Shown in pieces: positions 24,170 through 32,721 of a DNA stretch of 57,194 bases. A program made the translations under genes and the position numbers. How positions within the stretch are numbered: the first letter of the stretch is position 1; each line of letters begins with the position of its first letter. The stretch lies in IMG/VR virus record IMGVR_UViG_3300046453_000072, positions 1-57,194 of that record; one strand, given 5' to 3'. The notes under the pieces were generated by a model. That model searched no databases. It saw nothing but the letters and a program-made list of their open reading frames with translations, and was not told the DNA's origin. Source of the stretch: a virus.

Positions 24170-25138
24170 TTACTTGGAGGCATCACCGATCAGAGCAACA
24201 CCGGCGGTGTGCTTGATGCTGGTGGCGGTCTTGTCCCAGTTGGTCCCGGTCGCCAGTTCGGCGTCGGTTGGCGACTTGCCGCCGGTGGTGGTGTCCCAGG
24301 TGTAGCCTTTTAGGCCCAGACCGAAGGTGTAGTCGGTCTGGAGCGTGGTTTCGATACGCTCCTTACCGTTGGTGGTCTGGACGTTGCTGATGATGTCGCG
24401 ACCGTCGTGGACCAGGGCAGCGCCCTGCACCAGGGACAGGATGATTTCCTTGTTTGGGGTGCCGGCCTGCATCAGCGCCGGGGCATCCGTCACAACGGAG
24501 ATCTTGCCGAGGATGTCCACCACGCGGACGTTGCCCGCCTGGAACAGCTGTTGCTGGTTCGCCAGGTTCTGGCCGACCAACTTGTGGTAGCTGGTGCCCT
24601 GCATCACTTGGGTTACCAGATTCTGGCTTGCGTCGCCGAACTTCGCGTGAGCGTTGTTCAGGCCAGCGTAGGTAATCCCGGCGGTAGCCGACACATCGTT
24701 GACCGCGGCAGCCTGGGCGGTGATTGCAGCAACCAGCGCAGCGATGGCAGTGTTCAGCTGATCCTTCAGCAGGATTTCAGCGAACGCGCGGCTGGCTACT
24801 TCGATGCCTTGCGCGGTTGGGCGCTCCAGCCAGGTCATTTGCGACGGCTCGTAGCGGATCGGACCGAAGCCGCCGGCGACTTTCACCGATGTGTTTTTCA
24901 GTTCGGTCAGGTCGGTGGCGGCCACAGTAGCGTTTGCGCTGTAGCGATCCACGCGGCGCTGGGCAGCCGCCAGGGTCTGGAAGAACGATTCCTGGAGGAA
25001 GTCGCCGGTAAAGCCGTCCGGAGACAGCACGATTGCGCCGCGGCTGGCAGCGTTGAAAGCGGCCAGATACTGGTCCAGCGTTTCAAGAGTCGCCGGCATG
25101 ATGTATTCGTTGAAAACCTGCATTTGCGACAGGGACAT
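24170..25138 (-). CDS. major capsid protein
   Basis: A 322-residue capsid protein. It starts MSLSQMQVFNEYIMPATLET and includes FNAASRGAIVLSPDGFTGDF, SYHKLVGQNLANQQQLFQAG and VVDILGKISVVTDAPALMQA, all familiar from coat proteins of Pseudomonas siphoviruses with a DUF4055 portal. AAGGAAATAACCC gives a strong ribosome binding site, as expected for the most abundant protein. It follows the scaffold gene by 11 bases. Confidence 0.88.
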   Translation of the reverse strand: MSLSQMQVFNEYIMPATLETLDQYLAAFNAASRGAIVLSPDGFTGDFLQESFFQTLAAAQRRVDRYSANATVAATDLTELKNTSVKVAGGFGPIRYEPSQMTWLERPTAQGIEVASRAFAEILLKDQLNTAIAALVAAITAQAAAVNDVSATAGITYAGLNNAHAKFGDASQNLVTQVMQGTSYHKLVGQNLANQQQLFQAGNVRVVDILGKISVVTDAPALMQAGTPNKEIILSLVQGAALVHDGRDIISNVQTTNGKERIETTLQTDYTFGLGLKGYTWDTTTGGKSPTDAELATGTNWDKTATSIKHTAGVALIGDASK

Positions 25139-25149
25139 GGGTTATTTCC

Positions 25150-25860
25150 TTACGATTGTGGGAGATCGGGGAACCGGCTCGCGATTGCAGCCTGTCGTTC
25201 CTCTTTGGTGCCGCCGATTTTTCCTTTTGCGGCCCCGCCGCCTTTACCTGCACCGCCGGCCCCGCCGCCAGATGCTTTGCTGCCAGCGATCAGCGGACCA
25301 AAGGCCGGATCGTTGGTGAATTCTGCTTTCAGCTCGTCCAGCGTTGCCGCCGAGAGCTTGCCGGAGGCGTCCAGCACGACAACGGTGGGTTTGCCGTCGC
25401 GTTGCTCGACGCTCAGTCGGCGTTCGATGTGGGGGAGCAATGCCTTGGCGCTGCCAGGGACGGCCAGAGTGGTCGCGATGTCAGTAGCGGTACGGCCGAC
25501 AGTCAGATCCCGGATCTGTCCGCCCAGGCTGCCACGCTCCTGCTCCAGCAAGCCGTTCAGCTCAGCTTCACGGCGGGCGTACTTCTCGGACCAGGAGCGC
25601 TCGAGCTCTTCAACGTTGCCGGACTTGCGAGCCAACTCTTCACGCTCCAAGCGCGCTGCCTCTTCAGCTTCGCGAGCCTTCTTCTCGGCGGCCTTCTTCT
25701 CGCCGAGCAGTTCGTCGACCTTGGCCTTCAGGCCGGTCACGTCTTCCTGCTGCGGCAAGCCTTCGATGTTCAGGACGTACTTGCCGCCCTTCTCGACGTA
25801 CATGGCTTGAGTGGCTTCATCGACGCCTTCGAGGGTGTCCAATTGGAATTTCAAGGTCAT
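25150..25860 (-). CDS. capsid scaffolding protein
   Basis: A 236-residue protein directly before the capsid gene. Residues about 35-125 are highly charged coiled coil (GLKAKVDELLGEKKAAEKKA, then AREAEEAARLEREELARKSG), and the C-terminal part has a Gly/Ala/Lys-rich linker near 205-220 before a last short helix. This is the standard scaffold layout. No protease motif is visible. I start at the ATG at 25860 (GGGAGACAGCA before it); an in-frame start at 25917 would lie across a hairpin. Confidence 0.82.
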   Translation of the reverse strand: MTLKFQLDTLEGVDEATQAMYVEKGGKYVLNIEGLPQQEDVTGLKAKVDELLGEKKAAEKKAREAEEAARLEREELARKSGNVEELERSWSEKYARREAELNGLLEQERGSLGGQIRDLTVGRTATDIATTLAVPGSAKALLPHIERRLSVEQRDGKPTVVVLDASGKLSAATLDELKAEFTNDPAFGPLIAGSKASGGGAGGAGKGGGAAKGKIGGTKEERQAAIASRFPDLPQS

Positions 25861-25904
25861 TGCTGTCTCCCAGAGACTTGGTGCAGGCCCTGCCCGCAGA
25901 TGTG

Positions 25905-25926
25905 AAAAACCCCGCACTTGGCGGGG
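25905..25926 (-). terminator. hairpin between anti-CBASS gene and scaffold gene
   Basis: CCCCGC (25910-25915) and GCGGGG (25921-25926) form a 6-bp stem around ACTTG; on the minus strand TTTTT (25909-25905) follows. It would limit read-through from the acb2-like gene into scaffold and capsid genes. Confidence 0.7.
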
Positions 25927-25977
25927 CTCGGCGATTTATCGCGACACGTTTTGCGTGTCGGTGTTTTGTGTCGAGGG

Positions 25978-26208
25978 TCAGGCGAACGGGTTGTGGGATC
26001 GGGCAACGCCCTTGGTCAGCCACATGCAGGCCTGTTGCAAATTGGTCACGGCCAGCGCCATGGCTCGCTGATCCGCGTCGGGCAAGGCCTTCAGCTGCTT
26101 GACCAGGTCGGCTGCATCAGCCTCCAGCGCCTTGATGGAGTTGATTCCGTCAATCTCGGACTGACTGAGGTCGCGGTAACCGGTGATCTTCTTGTGTTGG
26201 TTGTCCAT
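25978..26208 (-). CDS. acb2: Acb2/Tad1-type anti-CBASS cyclic-nucleotide sponge
   Basis: A 76-residue protein of the Acb2/Tad1 hairpin-domain family. The start MDNQHKKITGYRDLSQSEID matches Acb2 closely, and it has Tyr11 and Lys26, the positions known to be needed for binding the cyclic nucleotide signal in Pseudomonas phage Acb2. Such proteins bind 2'3'- or 3'3'-cGAMP and other signals as a hexamer and keep CBASS effectors from firing. Its place in the head operon near the scaffold gene is also like the known Acb2 genes. The protein is shorter than the ~90-95 residues of characterised versions. The ATG at 26208 is chosen because the family begins there. Confidence 0.88.
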   Translation of the reverse strand: MDNQHKKITGYRDLSQSEIDGINSIKALEADAADLVKQLKALPDADQRAMALAVTNLQQACMWLTKGVARSHNPFA

Positions 26209-26224
26209 GTTTTGCCTCGTAGGG

Positions 26225-27268
26225 TTATAGGCCTGCACGCTCGAATGCCGCCGGCTCAAGGTCTTTCAGCTGCTGCAACGTGAGGGTCTTGCCGTTGTCG
26301 TCCACGAACTTATCCAGGGTTAACTCGCCCTTCGTGAAAAGCTCGTAACGATTCGGCCCCAGCACATCGCGCTGAAACGATGCTGGCTGTCGGGATAGCC
26401 ATTCCTGATAGGTGGTCTTGCTCGATACCAGCTCGACCCCATCCGGGCCAACAGCGGGGCGCGTGGAGCCTTTGATCTCTCGGGCGTATTCCGCCTTGAG
26501 CACTGGCGCGGTGGCTGTCCTGCAATTCCAGTGGAAAGGAGGCTTTGGCGCGTCGAACGGGAACACTTTCTGATCCACCTGGCGGCAGAACGGTGAGGTT
26601 TTCCCGTCCAGAGTGGCAATCGCTCGCCATCCTTCAAGGATGTCGTCGTTGGCCTTCAGCACTTCCATGCGCGCCGTCGACGCGACGTGGTTGGTCATGG
26701 TTCGAACCAGTGCCGACGCCTGATCCTGCTGCATCTGGTGCACGCTCGCGAGGCGCCCGCCTATCTGCTGACTGGTCTCGCCCAGTGCGGAGCCGATCTG
26801 GATCTCGCCGATAATCTCGGCCGCCTTCTTGGTCCCGAACTGGTCGAGCGCGCCGCTGATGCTGATCCGTTGCAACCCCTTGCGCGCTTCCAGCTCCAGG
26901 GGATCGGCCAGCGCAGCCGCGGCGACCACATCAGGCGCAGGGACACTGAACTGAACAACCGCCTTGACCGCCTTACCGAGCATGGTCACGTTGAATTCAG
27001 ACTCGTAGGCGCTGAAGTCGGTCAGATCCATAATGACCTGGCCCTTCATGTCGCCGTAGATGGCCGCCAGATCGCCGGACAGCGCGTTAATCTGCGAGGC
27101 ATACCGCTTGGTGCCGTAGGCGCTCAATCCAGCCGCTACACGCTCCTTGGCGGTGTTGATGGCCTTGCTGATGAACTTGACCGCCCGCTTCAGGTTGCCG
27201 CCGGCATAGCGCTGGACGTAGATCTGGTGACGGGTTGCTGCATCGACCAGAAAGCCCTGGGCACTCAT
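26225..27268 (-). CDS. minor head protein, MuF/SPP1 gp7-like
   Basis: A 347-residue head morphogenesis protein. Residues about 180-260 hold the MuF domain: QASALVRTMTNHVASTARME, then IATLDGKTSPFCRQVDQKVF and PPFHWNCRTATAPVL, including the Cys/His cluster common to the family. The N-terminal half is helical. It is internal to the capsid and linked to portal and ejected proteins. ATGA overlap with the portal gene is as usual. Confidence 0.9.
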   Translation of the reverse strand: MSAQGFLVDAATRHQIYVQRYAGGNLKRAVKFISKAINTAKERVAAGLSAYGTKRYASQINALSGDLAAIYGDMKGQVIMDLTDFSAYESEFNVTMLGKAVKAVVQFSVPAPDVVAAAALADPLELEARKGLQRISISGALDQFGTKKAAEIIGEIQIGSALGETSQQIGGRLASVHQMQQDQASALVRTMTNHVASTARMEVLKANDDILEGWRAIATLDGKTSPFCRQVDQKVFPFDAPKPPFHWNCRTATAPVLKAEYAREIKGSTRPAVGPDGVELVSSKTTYQEWLSRQPASFQRDVLGPNRYELFTKGELTLDKFVDDNGKTLTLQQLKDLEPAAFERAGL

Positions 27269-28680
27269 ACGACATTACCGACCACCGGAGCAGCCGCCTC
27301 GATGTCGTCGTCGATGTCTTCGTCGGAGCGATCAGCCTCGATCGTGCCAGACTGGCGCAGGTTTGTGCGAAGGTCTTTCTTGGCGATGACGCCCTGCTGC
27401 CACAGCTGGACTTGCGCCGTGATGTCCTGAGCGGTCATCACCTCGTCGAAGAAGGCCTGATTGAGCCAGAACACGGTGTCCTTCTCGTTCGGCTCGCCGA
27501 TCATGAAGCGCTCAGCGTCCAGGATGGCCCGGCGCAGCGCCTCGGAGACGTTGCCGGCCACGGTGCCCAGGATCGAATTGTCCGAGCTGTACCGGATGCG
27601 CGCCGCCTCGGCCGTCTCGTTGCCGCCGCCCTGCTGGACGATGCGAGCGCCGATCATGACCATCTGCTCTTGCTTGTCCCGCATCAGCGAAAGTGAAAGC
27701 TGCGTCTCCTTGGCCTGCACCAGCGTGGCACTGCCGGACTTGCCGAGGTTGTAACCGCGGCGACTCCCGATGCGCATTCCATTCGGGTTGAGCTTCACGA
27801 ACTCATCCGAGGAAATGTCAGTGGTCAGGAACAGCGTCGGCTGACTGCTGATGAATCCAGCCTCTTCCACCGTGGCCGAGTTGCCATAGTGCAGGATGTT
27901 CACGTCGGCCAGGTCTTCGAGCGGCGACTTGTCGATGTCGGCGTCGTTGTTCTCGGAGCCGAAGAAGCTGAACGGGATGTGGTCGAATGGCTTCCCATCC
28001 TTGTCAGTCGGCATGTTGTCGGCTGGCGTCGGGTCGCCTTCCTTGTACAAGCGCTGAATGTATTGCCCGTCGATCAGCAGCAGAACGCGATTCTGCTTTT
28101 CTACCTCGCGGGATAGCTGAGCAGCGTCGAACTTCGACACGCACTCCTGCAGGTTGACGTAGACCAGGCGCTTCACTCCGTCGATGACCTGCTCGTCCCA
28201 GTCGATGATCGACTCGGCGTCGTAGAAATGGATCAGGGCCTTCTGCTTGGCCGCATCCGCCATGGATGAAACGCCGCTGGCCGCCTCGACCTTCGGGTAA
28301 TCGACCAGGAAACCGCCGCGCCCGGTGTCCAGGCACTCGCCGACCGCCTTCTTCGACAGCTGTTCGAGGCTGGTACCGTCGCCACTGGCGTTCTCATTCA
28401 GATACTCGACTTCCGTCGGCAGGGTCAGTTCGGCCGTCTTGCGGAACACGGCGCCCAGCAGGCCGGCCCGGGTGCGCCCGGTGACGTTGAGGAACATCGC
28501 CCGTTTCTTGAGCTGCTTGTACCGAGCCTGGTTCTCCGGGGAAGTGTCCGTCGGATCTGGCATCGGCAGGTATTCGTCGTGCTTGCGCACCTCGCGCGCG
28601 CCCTTGACGCATCGCTTCACCAGAAGCCAGCCAGGCAAGGCGTCGGAATATTCCTTCCGGGTGTCGCTGTAATTCGCCAT
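27265..28680 (-). CDS. portal protein (DUF4055)
   Basis: A 471-residue protein of the DUF4055 portal family. The start (YSDTRKEYSDALPGWLLVKR), RYKQLKKRAMFLNVTGRTRA at 70-90, then GLLGAVFRKTAELTLP and DTGRGGFLVDYP at ~137 are characteristic. The portal forms the ring through which terminase packs DNA. GAGG precedes the ATG at 28680, and the gene follows terminase by 9 bases. Confidence 0.92.
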   Translation of the reverse strand: MANYSDTRKEYSDALPGWLLVKRCVKGAREVRKHDEYLPMPDPTDTSPENQARYKQLKKRAMFLNVTGRTRAGLLGAVFRKTAELTLPTEVEYLNENASGDGTSLEQLSKKAVGECLDTGRGGFLVDYPKVEAASGVSSMADAAKQKALIHFYDAESIIDWDEQVIDGVKRLVYVNLQECVSKFDAAQLSREVEKQNRVLLLIDGQYIQRLYKEGDPTPADNMPTDKDGKPFDHIPFSFFGSENNDADIDKSPLEDLADVNILHYGNSATVEEAGFISSQPTLFLTTDISSDEFVKLNPNGMRIGSRRGYNLGKSGSATLVQAKETQLSLSLMRDKQEQMVMIGARIVQQGGGNETAEAARIRYSSDNSILGTVAGNVSEALRRAILDAERFMIGEPNEKDTVFWLNQAFFDEVMTAQDITAQVQLWQQGVIAKKDLRTNLRQSGTIEADRSDEDIDDDIEAAAPVVGNVV

Positions 28681-28688
28681 GGATGGCC

Positions 28689-29990
28689 TCAGAAGGTGAA
28701 TGTGACGGGGATATGGGTGATCGGCCTGCTGATCGGGTAGTCGTGATGGATGAAGTAGCCGCCGGCGTCGTTCGCGTGGTCGACGCCGGACTTCTTGTCA
28801 GGCTCGCCGTTGGCCGCCCAAACCTGCTGTTCGATGCCGTCCGCATATGTCGGGCAGCGCAGGGGGTTGATCAGATAACGGCGCTCGCCGTTGGCGTTGC
28901 AAAACATCGCGTTCATGGCGTTGATGCGATCTTTCACCGGCGGGTTGGCGTCCGGCGCGATCACGCTGAATCCAGCCTGCCGAAGGATGGCGATATCGGT
29001 CTCGCTGGCATTCACTGACTTGCGGGATCCGCCCGAGGCGTCCGGATAGATCCGGATTTCGCAGGTTTTCTCGTAGTCGTTGCCGTTGTGCCGCCAGTAG
29101 CGCTCCTTGATGCGCCGGATCATGTCCGGAGTGTCAAAGCCGTCGATCAGCTCATCCACTGCCCGGGGCCTGTCATCAGCGCGCTTGACGTGCGTGATCG
29201 CCGCCATCTTGCCGACGTTGAAGTCCATTCCGATATACAGCGGCTCGCCCGGCTCTACGGTGTCGAAACAGGCGTTCAGCTTTCTGTCGTAGGCGTGATA
29301 GATCGACCCGGCATTCAGGTTGACGAACTGGCCGTTCAGATAAGCCAGGATCAGCTGCGGCGGGTACGACTCCATCAGTGATGGGATGTAGTCGGCAGGC
29401 AGGTTCAGTTCGTTGTCGAACGTGCTGGCCTGAACCAGCCCATACATGCCCTTCAGTGCCGGCTTCTCGCGTAGCTGCTTCACGAACTGTTGATACACGA
29501 ACTTGAACCCCTCGGGGGTCGTTGTTACGTCCACGCCGTTCTTCAGGCCCTGCTCGTTGTAACGCATCCGGGCAATGATCTTGCGCCAGGCGTGCTCGGC
29601 CTTGAGTTTCGGCAGAACATCGAGCTCATCGACCAGGGCATGCCCAATCTTGAAGCCGACAATGGTCTGCGGCTTCTCCATGGATCGGCAAATAGTCGTG
29701 CTGCGGTACTGGCCGCCGCTGTAGAACTCGACCTCCTTGTCGCTCTCCTTCGTCTTGACCTTCAGGCCCCAGTCGAAGGCGACTTCCTCGATCGTCGGAA
29801 AGAAGATGTCGCGGATCTGCGGATAAGTCGGGGCGAAGTAGCCGGAGTTGATCCGGGGCCACTCCCATACGTGTTTGCACAGTGCCGCACAGCCTACCCA
29901 CGTCTTGCCCGAGCCGAAGCCAGCCACAAATCCGCGAAACTTGGTATCCATGCGCAGGAAGCTGGCCTGGGGAACGTTAAGGCTCGGCAT
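28689..29990 (-). CDS. terL: terminase large subunit
   Basis: A 433-residue packaging ATPase/nuclease. Walker A is GFGSGKTWVG at about 24-33, Walker B ALVDELD at 118-124, and PLYIGMDFNVGKMAAITHVK near 250 starts the RNase-H-like nuclease with its first Asp. A later DASGGSR near 320 adds acid residues. The ATG at 29990 has GAGG 7 bases upstream and gives the usual N-terminus MPSLNVPQASFLR. It overlaps the small-subunit gene by 14 bases. Confidence 0.93.
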   Translation of the reverse strand: MPSLNVPQASFLRMDTKFRGFVAGFGSGKTWVGCAALCKHVWEWPRINSGYFAPTYPQIRDIFFPTIEEVAFDWGLKVKTKESDKEVEFYSGGQYRSTTICRSMEKPQTIVGFKIGHALVDELDVLPKLKAEHAWRKIIARMRYNEQGLKNGVDVTTTPEGFKFVYQQFVKQLREKPALKGMYGLVQASTFDNELNLPADYIPSLMESYPPQLILAYLNGQFVNLNAGSIYHAYDRKLNACFDTVEPGEPLYIGMDFNVGKMAAITHVKRADDRPRAVDELIDGFDTPDMIRRIKERYWRHNGNDYEKTCEIRIYPDASGGSRKSVNASETDIAILRQAGFSVIAPDANPPVKDRINAMNAMFCNANGERRYLINPLRCPTYADGIEQQVWAANGEPDKKSGVDHANDAGGYFIHHDYPISRPITHIPVTFTF

Positions 29991-30438
29991 CAGGCTTCCT
30001 CGCATCCACAACGTCGACCTGCACCCGAGTAGGCGCAAGATTGTCGTGAGGGTTTTCGCTCTTGGTCTGGCGATTCACGTAGACATCGCCGACCTCTTTG
30101 GCTGCCTGCTCGAGTAACTGGGCAGTCAGCGCCATGTTCTTCATGCTCTCGGCTTTCTCAGCCATGCGGCCAAGTGTCCGGAGTCGATACGCTCGGTTGG
30201 CGATCGGGATCTCGGCAGTTTCTTCACGGAAGCGCTTGCGGGTGTCGTGGAACAGGGTCGCCCACTTCGCAGCAAGCCCCTTCCCGGCTTTCTTGGTCGG
30301 GTCGTGCGTCTCCACCTGCTGGCGGCTCACAACCAGCCCATATTCAGTCTTGACGGACTCCACGACCTGGGACGGTGTGTCGAAGCACGCCAGGGCCTGA
30401 ACTATGAAGCTCTTCACCTCACTTTTCAGGACTGCCAT
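29977..30438 (-). CDS. terS: terminase small subunit (DUF2280)
   Basis: A 153-residue DUF2280-family protein. The N-terminal helix-turn-helix (CFDTPSQVVESVKTEYGLVV, then SRQQVETHDP) would bind the pac or cos site, and the helical segment RAYRLRTLGRMAEKAESMKN at about 80-100 would form the ring. It stands directly before the large subunit as is normal. Confidence 0.88.
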   Translation of the reverse strand: MAVLKSEVKSFIVQALACFDTPSQVVESVKTEYGLVVSRQQVETHDPTKKAGKGLAAKWATLFHDTRKRFREETAEIPIANRAYRLRTLGRMAEKAESMKNMALTAQLLEQAAKEVGDVYVNRQTKSENPHDNLAPTRVQVDVVDARKPDAEP

Positions 30439-30469
30439 AAATTCTCATCCGTCTAATGCCTGTCAATAT

Positions 30470-31093
30470 TCAGGCCGACTTGAGCAGACAGGTTCCGCAG
30501 GCCCTCGATATGTTCAATTTCCCCACTTCAGCAGGCTTGTTCGCAGCGTCTACCAACTCCTGCACTTCAGGGCTCGCACCGTAGCGGCGAACCACACCGA
30601 CGAACTCTTCGACGTCATGGCCGCGCATCTCCAGCTTGGGCAATCCTTCCTGCGTGAACTTGGGGGCACCGTACTGATCCTTCGCCTGGGCAATGTGGTA
30701 CAGCTCATGTTCGACCAAGGCGCAGAAGTCAGCGTCGGAGCACTGGGCGCAGTAATCTGCAGCCAGGGTGATGATGTATGTCGGCACATCGCCGAACCAA
30801 TCCATCATTTGCTGTTCCATCCGGGCCTTCTGCCAGCCACCCGCACGGAAAGCCACTTGCTCGGCCTGGCCAACCACCGTGCGTCCCTTTTTGCTGAATG
30901 CAGCGGATGCCCACATCACACGGATGTCAGCGTCGATCAGATGAGCGTGGTCTTCGTTGTGGATGCTGCCGGTATCGGCCAGGATCTCGGCGCTGAGCCA
31001 CTCCCACACCTCAGGCGCCGGAATAAGCCGTATGCCGAAGTCGGAAAGCTCAGACAGTTCCACGATCGCGGCAGGAGGCATCGGTCTATTCAC
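30470..31093 (-). CDS. putative phage metallopeptidase
   Basis: A 207-residue protein with the zinc-protease motif HELYH at 129-133 (ALVEHELYHIAQAKDQYGAP). Other typical stretches are HAHLIDADIRVMWASAAF and DVPTYIITLAADYC. It belongs to the putative metallopeptidase group often found just before terminase in Pseudomonas phages. The substrate is unknown. The start is a GTG at 31093 after AGGTGATTC. It is the first gene of the terminase cluster, behind two plus-strand genes. Confidence 0.85.
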   Translation of the reverse strand: MNRPMPPAAIVELSELSDFGIRLIPAPEVWEWLSAEILADTGSIHNEDHAHLIDADIRVMWASAAFSKKGRTVVGQAEQVAFRAGGWQKARMEQQMMDWFGDVPTYIITLAADYCAQCSDADFCALVEHELYHIAQAKDQYGAPKFTQEGLPKLEMRGHDVEEFVGVVRRYGASPEVQELVDAANKPAEVGKLNISRACGTCLLKSA

Positions 31094-31159
31094 GAATCAC
31101 CTGACACTTGAATTGGCTGCGGGTTGTCGGTATTGGTGGACAATATTTAGGAGAGCCTC

Positions 31160-31351
31160 ATGTCCGACCGATACGAAGTAAAGAGCGCCATACCGATGGA
31201 AACCGGATCTGTTCGCGATGGTGTTCGCCAATCGACCGCAGTTGCGCGCGGCTTTCAGATATTCGATAACTTCGAAAACAAACGGCTGCCTGATAGCTAT
31301 ATGAGCCGATCGGAAGCTCAGGAGGAATGCGACAGAAGAAACGGCAAATAG
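31160..31351 (+). CDS. small plus-strand protein in the late region
   Basis: A 63-residue protein (MSDRYEVKSAIPMETGSVRD ... RSEAQEECDRRNGK) with TTAGGAGAGCCTC before the ATG. It runs against the late operon between the holin and metallopeptidase genes and is followed 69 bases later by another plus-strand gene. The RxxAxxxCxxRN end resembles small phage DNA-associated or DUF-type proteins; I cannot name it. Confidence 0.65.
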   Translation: MSDRYEVKSAIPMETGSVRDGVRQSTAVARGFQIFDNFENKRLPDSYMSRSEAQEECDRRNGK

Positions 31352-31420
31352 TCTTCTCTTCCGTGCCGCACTCACCTGCGGCACATCTCCCCACTTACCC
31401 ACACTGAAAGGATCTTTCGT

Positions 31421-31813
31421 ATGGAGTTTGATCAACAAGAGGCTCAGGCGATCATTGATGAGCTCAAAAGGTGGTATGACGAAGCTTGGAGCCTGATTAA
31501 CGATGCTAGTGACAAGGCAAGGCTCTCTTCAAATAGCATTGATCTTCTGAAGGCCCGATTAAGCACCCTCAAGGAAGACATCAAGGGCGCTGCCAAGTAC
31601 GAGACTCTGTCGCGCCGTAAAACACCAAAGACCGGTCTCGAGCAAAGTTTCTTTGGCCCAGCGGTCAGGAGCACATCCGCGAATTTCAGAATGCGCACCG
31701 ATACAAGCCCGCACAGCCAAGCGTGGGCAAGGGGGTTGCATGAAGTGGAGTCTGAACTTTCCTATGTTCTGCACAACCTACAGGCATTCGCCAAAAAGAA
31801 CTCTGAAGCTTAA
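31421..31813 (+). CDS. unrecognised plus-strand protein in the late region
   Basis: A 130-residue, mostly helical protein. It starts MEFDQQEAQAIIDELKRWYD; AAAGGA lies 11 bases before the ATG. Its end (ESELSYVLHNLQAFAKKNSE) is also helical. Together with the 63-residue gene upstream it forms a two-gene plus-strand unit inside minus-strand late genes, a moron-like placement. No family recognised. Confidence 0.68.
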   Translation: MEFDQQEAQAIIDELKRWYDEAWSLINDASDKARLSSNSIDLLKARLSTLKEDIKGAAKYETLSRRKTPKTGLEQSFFGPAVRSTSANFRMRTDTSPHSQAWARGLHEVESELSYVLHNLQAFAKKNSEA

Positions 31814-31854
31814 CTTCGCGGCACAACCTGCTAGCTCGTAAAACGTTTCGCGAC

Positions 31855-32049
31855 CTATTTGCTCAACTTCGGCTGAAGCACCACGCGGGCGATCATCACC
31901 AGCAGACCCAGCACGCCATAGGCCACCGGCGGCAGCACGGCCTGCAGTTGCGGCATCATCTGCTCGGCGATACCCAAGGCAGCGATGGCGCCACCCGCCT
32001 GTACGCTGGTCATGCTCAGCGCTTGTTTCCAGTTGTCGATCAGTTGCAT
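31855..32049 (-). CDS. small membrane protein, holin-like
   Basis: A 64-residue protein with two hydrophobic segments (GGAIAALGIAEQMMPQLQAV and PPVAYGVLGLLVMIARVVL) and a short basic end. It resembles the small membrane proteins (DUF7940-like) that accompany holins in Pseudomonas phages. It starts 4 bases after the lambda-type holin stop, so the two could be a holin pair or holin/antiholin. Confidence 0.75.
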   Translation of the reverse strand: MQLIDNWKQALSMTSVQAGGAIAALGIAEQMMPQLQAVLPPVAYGVLGLLVMIARVVLQPKLSK

Positions 32050-32052
32050 GGG

Positions 32053-32382
32053 TCACTCCTGCCGCTTGGGCAATTTGAAATCGGTGAATCGGTCTGCCAG
32101 GGCGGCAACCTTCTTCACGCCGAGGGTGCCTATGCAGGCGCCGACGGCAGCTGCGAGGCTCGAGGGGAGGTTGAAGTATTCGAGCAGCGGGAATGCCCCG
32201 GCTGTGATCGCACCACACAGGCATGACTCAAGCACGGCCTGTCGCCTCCCCCCGCCGCCGTAGATGACGCGCAAGAAGGCGATCCAGCACGACAGCGCCG
32301 CGGCATAGAGCATCGGTGCGTTCTGGCTAAGCCAGGCCATGACAATGAGCCAGGTGTCTGGTTTGTCGGGCATATGTGTCAT
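32053..32382 (-). CDS. phage holin, lambda-family type
   Basis: A 109-residue holin-type protein that would form membrane holes to release the endolysin. It has three hydrophobic segments (about 10-40, 50-70 and 73-92): MLYAAALSCWIAFLRVIYGG, AVLESCLCGAITAGAFPLLE and LAAAVGACIGTLGVKKVAAL. The short basic C-terminus KLPKRQE is as in the family. GGAGG lies 8 bases before the ATG at 32382. It is the first late gene after the pR'-like promoter. Confidence 0.85.
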   Translation of the reverse strand: MTHMPDKPDTWLIVMAWLSQNAPMLYAAALSCWIAFLRVIYGGGGRRQAVLESCLCGAITAGAFPLLEYFNLPSSLAAAVGACIGTLGVKKVAALADRFTDFKLPKRQE

Positions 32383-32484
32383 CTCAGGTCCTCCCTATCA
32401 GGGAGTTAGGATTTGAAAGCCCGCCCAGTGGCGGGTATATGGCCTTGTGCTATCATCGCGACTCCAATGGAAGTGGATGAAATC

Positions 32485-32721
32485 ATGAGCAGGACAAGGA
32501 CTGTGCAAACCGATCTGTTTGAGACCAAAAGCAAAACAGGAAGGGTCTACGAGATAACCGAACAATCCACTCTGATCATGACCACAGTTCTGGATAACTC
32601 GGATACAGGCTGGATGGTGGAAACGAAACACTACAAGGTCAGAAGTGGCGGTTTCGCGAACAAGCTCAGCGAAAACGAATTCCATATCTTTGCATCTGGC
32701 GAGAACGCTACTCGTATTTGA
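32485..32721 (+). CDS. small plus-strand protein, unknown
   Basis: A 78-residue protein starting MSRTRTVQTDLFETKSKTGR. Its beta-rich pattern (GWMVETKHYKVRSG and NEFHIFASGENATRI) is well formed, but I do not know the family. An ATG at 32467 in frame would add six residues. It lies antisense to the leader of the late transcript, upstream of a hairpin at 32892-32919 that has T-rich sequence on both strands. Confidence 0.6.
   Translation: MSRTRTVQTDLFETKSKTGRVYEITEQSTLIMTTVLDNSDTGWMVETKHYKVRSGGFANKLSENEFHIFASGENATRI

Noticed and set aside
24407-25810. 467-codon plus-strand open frame
   Set aside because: Antisense to capsid and scaffold genes, which are clearly real; the Ser/Arg/Ala-rich product is a shadow.
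31097-31438. 113-codon minus-strand open frame
   Set aside because: Lies over the better supported plus-strand gene at 31160 (good ribosome binding site) and has no family features.
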